DNA from: Oscillospiraceae bacterium
GTDB lineage: Bacteria; Bacillota; Clostridia; Oscillospirales; Ruminococcaceae
NCBI GenBank assembly: GCA_014796735.1
Contig: JAAVIG010000210.1
Span: 1 to 5,072 of the forward strand
Direction: 5' to 3'
Length of the DNA stretch: 5,072 nucleotides
Shown: in pieces, positions 1-5,072 of the stretch
How the letters are laid out: every line of letters begins with the position of its first letter
Position numbering within the stretch: the first letter of the stretch is position 1
Translations under genes and position numbers: made by a program
The notes under the pieces: model-generated
What the model was told of the DNA's origin: nothing
Seen by the model: the letters and a program-made list of their open reading frames with translations, nothing else
Database searches by the model: none

Positions 1-31
1 CTTGCAGACCCTGTAAAATTTTGTCTGCAAG
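1..31. repeat. Inverted repeat (hairpin) at the window edge
   Basis: CTTGCAGAC at 1-9 is a perfect reverse complement of GTCTGCAAG at 23-31, giving a 9-bp stem with a 13-base A/T-rich loop. No T-run follows the right arm, so it is not a classic intrinsic terminator read on the + strand. It could be the end of an upstream gene's trailer, an operator-like palindrome, or part of a larger structure cut off by the window start. The pairing is seen directly; the function is unknown. Confidence 0.5.
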
Positions 32-75
32 GTGATTGTGAAGCAGTATAAAACCAACTCCGTATGCTCCTGTGA

Positions 76-83
76 AGGAAAGG
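76..83 (+). promoter_or_regulatory. Ribosome binding site for the SipL-like gene
   Basis: The purine-rich AGGAAAGG lies 12 bases before the ATG at 96. It decides the start: the same frame also opens with a GTG at 72, but that codon lies just before this motif and has no Shine-Dalgarno sequence of its own. Initiation at 96 also puts MELQLKKE at the N-terminus, the usual beginning of SPOCS/DUF3794 proteins. The spacing is slightly long but acceptable. Confidence 0.65.
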
Positions 84-95
84 AAAGATCGAAAC

Positions 96-1643
96 ATGGA
101 ACTTCAGCTTAAAAAAGAGCCTGTATATCTGAATGAGGTAATATTCGACGGGCAGACGGAGCAGGGCGTGGAATTTGATTACGTGCTCCCCGATTACTAC
201 CCCGACATATTTAAAATTCTGAAATGCAGCTTAACTCCCGGGATCTCCTCTTACAGCATTTCGGGAACGCAGCTTTTTATCGACGGCGCGGTGCTTATCA
301 AAATACTTTATTTATCCGACGACAGCACAAGCATACACTGCGTTGAGCAAAAGTACACCTATTCAAAGACCTTGGAGCTTACAAAGCCCGCCGACAAAGC
401 CACCGTTTATATTTCAACAAAAACCGACTATTCCAATTGCAGGGCGATAAGCGGCAGACGCTTTGACGTAAGGGGCGCGGTAAGCTGCAAGGTCAAAGCC
501 TGCTGCGCAAAAAGCTTTGAGATAGTGAGCGGAGCGGACGGACTTGAAACCAAGGCGCAGCCTCTTGCCTACTGCGGAAACAAGCTGACGGGCGGAGGAC
601 AGTTCGTTATCCGCGAGGACATTGAAACGGGCACCGGCAGAGGCGGGATATTGGGAATACTCAGCTGTGACGCCGCCACCGAGATAACGGATATAAAGAT
701 CATCGCGGGAAAAGCGGTGATAAAGGGAGAAGCAAAGGTCAAGGCACTGTATCTGGTAAAGCTTGACGAGGAAACCCAGGACACCGAGGTCATGGAAGCC
801 GCCGTACCCATAAGCAGGATCATAGATATGGACGGATTAGACGACACCTTCAGCTGCTTTGTTGACATAAGGGTAATGGACTGCGGACTGGAGATAAAAG
901 CGGGGGATAACAATGACAACAGAATGTTGGGGTGCGATCTTACCATAGACTGCAAGATCACCGCCAACAGGGAAGAAAGCGTCTCCGTTCTTACCGACTT
1001 GTTCTCCACCCAATACGAAACGGATTTCACCACCGCTCAGATCAAGGTCGAGTACGCTCCGCAGCATGTCCAGAAGCAGCTTTCATACAAAACTGCCTTG
1101 GAATGTAAGGACGGCAATCTGGAGGAGATCTTTGACTGCCGCTGCGATCTGAACGGCGCAAGCTGCAAATTTAACGAGGAAGGCACTCTTACGATAACGG
1201 GACAGCTTGTGTCACAGGCAATAGGCAGGCTTGCAGGCTCGGGAACTCCCGTTTATATAGAAAAAAGCGAACCCGCGGAGCTTACCTGCGAGGTGGGATT
1301 TGCCGATGAAAACAGCGTAATGGAGCCAAATATTCAGATAACAGATGTAAGCTTCAATATAAACGGAGATTTCAGTGTCGAGATCAGGGTCAATCTTTCC
1401 CTGAACGGCTGCATCTACAAGCTTAAAACCGTTTCGGTAATAGAGGACGTATTGCTTGACAGCGAAAAGCCGAAGGAGAAAAACTCCGAATACGCGCTGA
1501 AAATGTATTACGCCGAGGAAAACGAAGAGATATTCGCGGTAGCGAAAAGGTACAACACAAAGCCCGAGGCTATTATGGAAGAAAATGAGCTGGAGGAAGA
1601 GGTGCTGACCGCTCCCTGCCTGCTGCTTATTCCTATTCTTTAA
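96..1643 (+). CDS. sipL: SipL-like spore morphogenesis protein (SPOCS repeats plus LysM)
   Basis: This 515-residue protein is inferred to be a spore-coat and engulfment morphogenetic factor acting in the mother cell at the forespore surface. The N-terminus (about 9-95) is a typical SPOCS/DUF3794 unit with VLPDYYPDIFKIL at 30-42. A related unit recurs at about 172-222: ILKCSLTP...FIDGAVLIKILYL (41-73) aligns with ILSCDAAT...VIKGEAKVKALYL (188-220). Further beta-rich SPOCS-like sequence runs to about 450. Residues 469-514 form a LysM domain (YYAEENEEIFAVAKRYNTKP, ending LLLIPIL). SPOCS repeats followed by one terminal LysM, at about this length, is the architecture of C. difficile SipL, whose LysM domain binds SpoIVA. 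There is no signal peptide or membrane segment. The protein contains 19 cysteines. spoIVA follows 17 bp downstream. The ATG at 96 is preferred to the GTG at 72, which would add eight residues. The sequence could be a SipL paralogue rather than the orthologue, but the SpoIVA linkage favours SipL. Confidence 0.85.
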   Translation: MELQLKKEPVYLNEVIFDGQTEQGVEFDYVLPDYYPDIFKILKCSLTPGISSYSISGTQLFIDGAVLIKILYLSDDSTSIHCVEQKYTYSKTLELTKPADKATVYISTKTDYSNCRAISGRRFDVRGAVSCKVKACCAKSFEIVSGADGLETKAQPLAYCGNKLTGGGQFVIREDIETGTGRGGILGILSCDAATEITDIKIIAGKAVIKGEAKVKALYLVKLDEETQDTEVMEAAVPISRIIDMDGLDDTFSCFVDIRVMDCGLEIKAGDNNDNRMLGCDLTIDCKITANREESVSVLTDLFSTQYETDFTTAQIKVEYAPQHVQKQLSYKTALECKDGNLEEIFDCRCDLNGASCKFNEEGTLTITGQLVSQAIGRLAGSGTPVYIEKSEPAELTCEVGFADENSVMEPNIQITDVSFNINGDFSVEIRVNLSLNGCIYKLKTVSVIEDVLLDSEKPKEKNSEYALKMYYAEENEEIFAVAKRYNTKPEAIMEENELEEEVLTAPCLLLIPIL

Positions 1644-1649
1644 AGGAGG
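1644..1649 (+). promoter_or_regulatory. Ribosome binding site of spoIVA overlapping the sipL stop codon
   Basis: AGGAGG at 1644-1649 starts at the base after the TAA (1641-1643); the extended match AAAGGAGG begins inside that stop codon. The ATG at 1661 lies 11 bases downstream. Placement at the terminating ribosome suggests coupled translation of SipL and SpoIVA, which would help keep their amounts in proportion. Confidence 0.75.
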
Positions 1650-1660
1650 GAAAAACAAAG

Positions 1661-3136
1661 ATGAGTAATTCAATATATCAGAATATTGCCAAGCGCACCG
1701 ACGGAAACATTTATATAGGGGTGGTGGGGCCCGTCCGTTCGGGTAAATCCACCTTTATAAGCAAGTTTATGCAGAGCCTTGTCATTCCCTCCATAAACAA
1801 CGAGTTTCGCCGCGAAAGAGCCATTGACGAGCTGCCCCAGTCCTCGGCGGGCAAAACAATAATGACCACCGAACCGAAATTTGTACCCGAGGAGGCAATT
1901 TCCATCGAGGTCGAGGACAACATCACAATGAACGTCCGCCTTATCGACTGCGTAGGCTACATAGTGCCCAGCTCCATAGGCTATATCGAAAACGAAATGC
2001 CCCGAATGGTCAAAACACCGTGGTTCAATACCGAAGTGCCTTTTAACATGGCGGCGGAGGTCGGCACTCAAAAGGTAATAAACGAGCACTCCACTATCGG
2101 CTTGGTGATAACCACCGACGGCAGTATAACAGATATTCCCCGCGAGGAATACGCGGAAGCGGAGCAAAGGGTCATAGAAGAATTAAATCTTATCCACAAG
2201 CCCTTTGTGGTAATATTGAACTGTCGGGAGCCCGACAGCGTCGAAAGCAGGGCTCTTGCGGAGGAGCTCAGTGAAAAGTATCAAAGACCCGTTGTGCCGC
2301 TGAACTGTCTTGAAATAGGCGAGCAGGCAATAAAAGACCTTTTGGCGGAAATCTTGCTTCAATTCCCCGTAAAGGAGATCAATATCAAGATACCGAAATG
2401 GCTTACCGCCCTTGAAAAAGGACACTGGCTCAAAACCGACATTTTTTCCTCCCTTAAAAAATCCGCTTTGGATATAATGAATATAGGCGAGGTCAAGAAT
2501 GTTACCTGCAAATTGGCGGAAAGCGAGCATATAACCGACTGCAATGTGGAAAAAGTGGATCTGGGCAGCGGCGCGGCGTTTATAAAGGTCGAGCTTTCAA
2601 ACGATCTGTTTTACCGTGTTTTAGGAGAGACCACGGGGCTTGACATAAAGGACGAAAGCGATCTTATGCCCTGCATGATAGAGCTGGCGCAGATAAAAAA
2701 GCGGTATGAAAAGGTCAAAAGCGCGCTTGACGAGGTAGAAGCAACGGGCTACGGGATCGTTATGCCCAGCCTTGACGAGCTGACGCTTGAAGAACCCGAA
2801 ATAGTAAAGCAGGGCGGAAAGTACGGCGTAAGGCTAAGGGCGGAATCCACTTCTATCCATATGATGAGCGCGAGAATAAACACGGAGGTGTCACCGATCG
2901 TAGGCACCGAACGCCAGAGCGAGGAGCTTGTAAAATACCTGCTTAAAGAGTTCGAGGAAAATCCCGCCAAGATATGGGAAAGCAATATTTTCGGAAAGTC
3001 GCTTCACGAGCTTGTTACCGAAGGACTGCACAATAAGCTGTACCGCATGCCGATCGACGCGAGACAAAAGCTTCAGGAAACCATACAGCGCATTATCAAC
3101 GACGGCTGCGGCGGACTTATCTGCATAATTCTTTAA
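1661..3136 (+). CDS. spoIVA: Stage IV sporulation protein A (SpoIVA), coat basement-layer ATPase
   Basis: SpoIVA binds and hydrolyses ATP, then polymerises irreversibly around the forespore to form the platform for coat assembly and proper cortex formation. At 491 residues it matches the family length (about 492 in Bacillus subtilis) and aligns from end to end with that protein as I remember it. The Walker A motif is GPVRSGKST (residues 23-31, Lys29). The sensor-threonine region GKTIMTTEPKF lies at 64-74, and the Walker B-like RLIDCVGY at 93-100 carries Asp96. Conserved blocks EHSTIGLVITTDGSI and AEQRVIEEL complete the TRAFAC-type ATPase domain (to about 240). The middle domain (about 240-390) is the most divergent part. 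The C-terminal region, with IVGTERQSEELVKYLL and the terminal GGLICIIL, is strongly conserved; this end is needed for forespore targeting and SpoVM contact in Bacillus. The gene is probably co-transcribed with sipL, whose product is its likely partner, and is followed by an intrinsic terminator. No key residue is missing. Confidence 0.97.
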   Translation: MSNSIYQNIAKRTDGNIYIGVVGPVRSGKSTFISKFMQSLVIPSINNEFRRERAIDELPQSSAGKTIMTTEPKFVPEEAISIEVEDNITMNVRLIDCVGYIVPSSIGYIENEMPRMVKTPWFNTEVPFNMAAEVGTQKVINEHSTIGLVITTDGSITDIPREEYAEAEQRVIEELNLIHKPFVVILNCREPDSVESRALAEELSEKYQRPVVPLNCLEIGEQAIKDLLAEILLQFPVKEINIKIPKWLTALEKGHWLKTDIFSSLKKSALDIMNIGEVKNVTCKLAESEHITDCNVEKVDLGSGAAFIKVELSNDLFYRVLGETTGLDIKDESDLMPCMIELAQIKKRYEKVKSALDEVEATGYGIVMPSLDELTLEEPEIVKQGGKYGVRLRAESTSIHMMSARINTEVSPIVGTERQSEELVKYLLKEFEENPAKIWESNIFGKSLHELVTEGLHNKLYRMPIDARQKLQETIQRIINDGCGGLICIIL

Positions 3137-3162
3137 TAGTTCCTGTTCCTTTACCTTCATAT

Positions 3163-3178
3163 TGTCGCTTGCCCGACA
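3163..3178 (+). repeat. Small hairpin in the spoIVA trailer
   Basis: TGTCG (3163-3167) and CGACA (3174-3178) can form a 5-bp stem with a 6-base loop just before the main terminator. It may be a 3' stabilising element of the spoIVA transcript or mere chance; a 5-bp stem is weak evidence. Confidence 0.3.
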
Positions 3179-3180
3179 TC

Positions 3181-3219
3181 AAAAGATTCCTCCTGATCAG
3201 GGGGATCTTTTTGTTTTTG
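3181..3219 (+). terminator. Rho-independent terminator of the sipL-spoIVA unit
   Basis: AAAGATTCCTCCT pairs with AGGGGGATCTTT around a GATC loop (3195-3198). The stem is about 13 bp with one G-T pair and one bulged T, and its upper half is G/C-rich. A T-rich tract (TTTTTGTTTTTG) follows. It begins 44 bases after the spoIVA stop. The A-run on the left arm would give a weaker T-run on the other strand, so some bidirectional activity is possible. It separates the sporulation unit from the promoter immediately downstream. Confidence 0.92.
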
Positions 3220-3255
3220 TAAAGCCTGCTTTAAGTTTTTAATGGGGATAATCGT

Positions 3256-3284
3256 TTGACTTTTGGTAAAATAAGTGATATAAT
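3256..3284 (+). promoter_or_regulatory. Sigma-A-type promoter with extended -10
   Basis: TTGACT (3256-3261, five of six consensus bases) and a perfect TATAAT (3279-3284) are separated by 17 bp. A TG one base before the -10 (3276-3277) makes it an extended -10 element. Transcription should start near 3291, leaving a 5' leader of about 24 bases that contains AGGAG (3300-3304) ten bases before the ATG at 3315. It should drive the methyltransferase and probably the kinase behind it with the housekeeping sigma factor, independently of sporulation. I see no operator palindrome over it. Confidence 0.85.
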
Positions 3285-3314
3285 TTTCTATATTTATACA
3301 GGAGAAAAAAGAAA

Positions 3315-3839
3315 ATGAAAAACCCTTGGGAAGAAATACCCCTGTCGGATTACGAAAATCACATGAGCTTTGAAACAGTGGGACAGCTTCAATGCCTTAA
3401 TTTCATGATGAAAGCTCAGTTTAACAAGTATCCTTTTAGCTCGGTAATGATATTGGGCGCGGCAGGCGGAAACGGGTTGGAGCACATTAACCCCGATAAA
3501 TTTCAAAAGGTATACGCTGTCGATATAAACCCGCATTATCTGGAGCAGTGCAAAGCAAGGCATGCCGCACTGAACGGAATTTTAGAGTGTATTTGTCTTG
3601 ACCTTACCGACAGCAATATAACGCTTCCCCGCTGTGAACTGGTAACAGCTGATCTGCTGATAGAATATATCAGCTTGACTTGTTTTCAAAGGGTTGTCGA
3701 AAAAATAAAACCGATATGTATATCCTGTATTATTCAGGCGGACGGGGAAAAGCAAGGCTTTGTGTCGGATTCCCCGTATGTTCATGTATTTGACGGATTG
3801 GACACCGTTCACAGCCAAATAGGCGCGGAAGAACTATAG
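3315..3839 (+). CDS. Class I SAM-dependent methyltransferase-like protein, cut short by an amber codon
   Basis: The 174-residue product carries the Rossmann-fold signatures of a class I S-adenosylmethionine methyltransferase. Motif I is VMILGAAGGNGLEHI (44-58). The acidic ribose-binding end of strand 2 is VYAVDINPHYLEQC (66-79, Asp70). Motif III is ECICLDLTD (91-99). A motif IV-like strand is CELVTADLLIEYI (107-119). The substrate is unknown; no residue identifies an RNA, protein or small-molecule target. The start has AGGAG ten bases upstream and a strong promoter. TAG at 3837-3839 ends the frame before the last strands of the fold, and the missing C-terminus is readable in the same frame to 3950. 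Full length would be about 211 residues. The truncated product lacks the terminal beta-hairpin and may be unstable or inactive. The fold assignment is firm; activity and exact role are not. Confidence 0.75.
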   Translation: MKNPWEEIPLSDYENHMSFETVGQLQCLNFMMKAQFNKYPFSSVMILGAAGGNGLEHINPDKFQKVYAVDINPHYLEQCKARHAALNGILECICLDLTDSNITLPRCELVTADLLIEYISLTCFQRVVEKIKPICISCIIQADGEKQGFVSDSPYVHVFDGLDTVHSQIGAEEL

Positions 3840-3950
3840 TCGGCTATGAAGGAAATCGGTTACCGCTTCACCGAAATGGCGGGGCAGGTCTTACCAAACG
3901 GCAAAAAGCTTGTAATGCTTGATTTTACCGTTTCGGACAAACGCTTATAG
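3840..3950 (+). pseudogene. Disconnected C-terminal end of the methyltransferase
   Basis: In the same frame as the upstream gene, and directly after its TAG, 36 codons read SAMKEIGYRFTEMAG, then VLPNGKKLVMLDFTV, ending at TAG 3948-3950. This resembles the final helix and antiparallel strands that close small class I methyltransferases; the LPNGKKLVMLDF part looks like the terminal hairpin. No frameshift is needed, only one codon change at 3837-3839. An internal ATG at 3846 has no convincing ribosome binding site, so separate translation is unlikely. The segment is best read as the tail of a gene with a nonsense change, unless the codon is read through or the base call is wrong. Confidence 0.65.
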
Positions 3951-3965
3951 GAGATATAAAAGCAT

Positions 3966-5072
3966 ATGAAAGAGATCAAGGGTTATCTTTTTGTGGAGGA
4001 TAATCAAATCGAAGAAAGCAGGGTCTTGTACTCAAATCAACAAGCTTGCGATATGACAGGGCTTTCCCGTGAGGAGCTTGCTTCGGCAGTCCCGGCGGAG
4101 GCTGTCAAGGGTCTTGAGGTCACAAGGGAAAGGCTTGACATTAGTCACGAGCTTTGGATACTTGAAGATATTCAAGCGGAGCAGGAAGGACTGTCCGAGC
4201 TGAAGGAAATGAATATTGCCCTTGAAAACGCCCTGAAAGCGGCGGAAGCGGCAAATGTCGCAAAAAGCAGCTTTTTGTCAAACATGTCCCACGATATACG
4301 CACCCCAATGAACGCGATCATGGGCATGTCCTCTATCGGGCTTGCGCACATTGATGAAAAGGCAAGAGTGCAGGACTGTCTCTTGAAGATCAAAACCGCT
4401 TCCACTCATCTGATGAGCCTTGTGAACGACGTGCTTGACATGTCGCGTATCGACAGCGGGCGTTTGACCCTTAACGAAGAGGAATTTTCCATTGCCGACC
4501 TGATCCACGATATAGTCGTTATTATGCGTCCGCAGGCAGTGCAGAAAAATCAGGAGCTTAAAATAGAGATCGGGCAGATATACGAGGAAAATCTTTTGGG
4601 AGACCCGCTGCGTCTTCGTCAGATCTTGGTAAATATCATAGGAAACGCCGTAAAATATACCTTGGAGAATGGCAGTATATACGTAAAATTTTCACAGTAC
4701 CGAAAAGAGGTCTCCGAAGCCGACGATCGGGAAAAAGACCGCGTGTGGTTCGATTTTGTCTGCCAGGACAACGGTCTCGGTATGAGTCAGGATTTCTTAA
4801 AGCGTATTTTTGTTCCTTTTGAAAGAGTGAATAACTCCACCACCAGCAAGATCGAAGGCACGGGGCTGGGAATGGCGATAGTCAAAAACATAGTTGATAA
4901 AATGGGCGGAAAAATACAGGTGGAAAGCACGGAGGGAGAGGGCAGCAAATTTCATGTTGAGATCCCGATCCCCGTTACCCTGCAGCCTAAAATCTATCCT
5001 AAGCTTCCTTTGGGTGAAAGCGTGCTTGTGGTGGAAAGCAAAGAGGGAAGAGGAGAACAGATCTCGGAATAC
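3966..5072 (+). CDS. Cytoplasmic (probably hybrid) sensor histidine kinase, 3' end outside the window
   Basis: 369 residues are visible and the frame is open to the window end. Residues 1-70 are weakly PAS-like (RVLYSNQQACDMTGLSREEL, 19-38), followed by a helical linker rich in Glu, Leu and Ala (about 70-100). HisKA holds the phospho-accepting His109 in NMSHDIRTPMNAI. The HATPase domain shows the N box (RQILVNIIGNAVKYT, Asn227), G1 (DNGLGM, 268-273), F box (IFVPFERV, 281-288) and G2 (GTGLGM, 298-303), so the catalytic core is complete. From about 350, LGESVLVVESKEG looks like the first strand of a receiver domain, with Glu-Ser in place of the usual acidic pair. No signal peptide or membrane segment is seen, so it should sense an internal signal. 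AGGAG (3949-3953) overlaps the preceding TAG and lies 12 bases from the ATG. An in-frame TAA at 3957 rules out a longer start. It is probably co-transcribed with the methyltransferase. The partner regulator is unknown. Confidence 0.9.
   Translation, partial: MKEIKGYLFVEDNQIEESRVLYSNQQACDMTGLSREELASAVPAEAVKGLEVTRERLDISHELWILEDIQAEQEGLSELKEMNIALENALKAAEAANVAKSSFLSNMSHDIRTPMNAIMGMSSIGLAHIDEKARVQDCLLKIKTASTHLMSLVNDVLDMSRIDSGRLTLNEEEFSIADLIHDIVVIMRPQAVQKNQELKIEIGQIYEENLLGDPLRLRQILVNIIGNAVKYTLENGSIYVKFSQYRKEVSEADDREKDRVWFDFVCQDNGLGMSQDFLKRIFVPFERVNNSTTSKIEGTGLGMAIVKNIVDKMGGKIQVESTEGEGSKFHVEIPIPVTLQPKIYPKLPLGESVLVVESKEGRGEQISEY

Noticed and set aside
36..70. Sigma-E or sigma-A promoter for sipL (candidate CGTATGCT at 61-68; TATAAA at 47-52)
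   Set aside because: A sigma-E promoter is expected from biology, but no matching -35 lies at the right distance. For TATAAA the best -35 candidate (TTGTCT at 21-26) is 20 bp away, too far. The real promoter may be outside the window.
72..95. GTG start eight codons upstream for the SipL-like gene
   Set aside because: The Shine-Dalgarno-like AGGAAAGG lies downstream of this GTG, and family members begin close to MELQLKKE; the ATG at 96 fits both.
569..3160. Several long open frames on the - strand, opposite sipL and spoIVA (for example 569-1033, 1212-1673 and 1670-2167)
   Set aside because: They lie opposite strongly supported genes, lack ribosome binding sites, and show low-complexity or unfamiliar protein sequence, as expected of shadow frames.
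3840..3998. MKEIGYRF in the methyltransferase tail resembles MKEIKGYLF at the kinase start, hinting at a duplication or fusion
   Set aside because: The match is a few residues only and the flanking sequences do not align. Both segments share a frame, but stops at 3948 and 3957 separate them; most likely chance.
3294..4508. Open frames on the - strand, opposite the methyltransferase and the kinase (3294-3563, 3582-3818, 4172-4508)
   Set aside because: The + strand frames carry clear methyltransferase and kinase motifs; the opposite frames have no recognisable features or start signals.
1..5072. CRISPR array, transposon, tRNA/rRNA, riboswitch or phage genes
   Set aside because: No spaced direct repeats, terminal inverted repeats with a transposase, cloverleaf-like sequence or phage protein is visible. 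The only long non-coding gap (3137-3314) is explained by the terminator and promoter.

Overview
The window looks like a chromosomal segment of an endospore-forming Firmicute, most likely a gut Clostridia of the Ruminococcus/Oscillospiraceae type. The reasons are a full-length SpoIVA, a SipL-type SPOCS/LysM protein of the kind known from Clostridioides difficile, AGGAGG-like ribosome binding sites, a classic sigma-A promoter, and a hybrid-kinase signature (NMSHDIRTPMNAI) common in these families. The organism is inferred; nothing in the window names it. All genes are on the + strand.

Bases 1-95 hold a short inverted repeat and the ribosome binding site of the first gene. A two-gene sporulation unit follows. 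The first gene (96-1643) encodes a SipL-like spore morphogenesis protein with SPOCS (DUF3794) repeats and a C-terminal LysM domain. The second (1661-3136) encodes SpoIVA, the ATPase that polymerises into the basement layer of the spore coat. They are 17 bp apart, and the spoIVA ribosome binding site overlaps the sipL stop codon, so they are probably co-transcribed in the mother cell. In C. difficile SipL binds SpoIVA through its LysM domain, so this pair appears to encode two partners of one complex.

A strong intrinsic terminator (3181-3219) closes the sporulation unit. It is followed at once by a near-consensus sigma-A promoter with an extended -10 (3256-3284). That promoter should drive a second unit: a small class I SAM-dependent methyltransferase (3315-3839) and, downstream, a cytoplasmic histidine kinase (3966 to the window end, incomplete). 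The methyltransferase frame is interrupted by an in-frame TAG at 3837-3839. The next 36 codons (3840-3947) still read as a plausible C-terminus of the same protein, so the gene looks recently broken, or the stop is read through or recoded, or there is a sequence error.

The kinase has a short, weakly PAS-like N-terminus, a complete HisKA and HATPase core, and what looks like the first strand of a receiver domain with an altered acidic pocket, cut off by the window end. Two separately controlled modules therefore sit side by side: a sporulation coat-assembly pair and a vegetatively expressed methyltransferase/signalling pair. I found no mobile element, CRISPR array, tRNA or rRNA, and no convincing undescribed system. 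The points most worth checking are the amber codon in the methyltransferase and the sipL-spoIVA adjacency.
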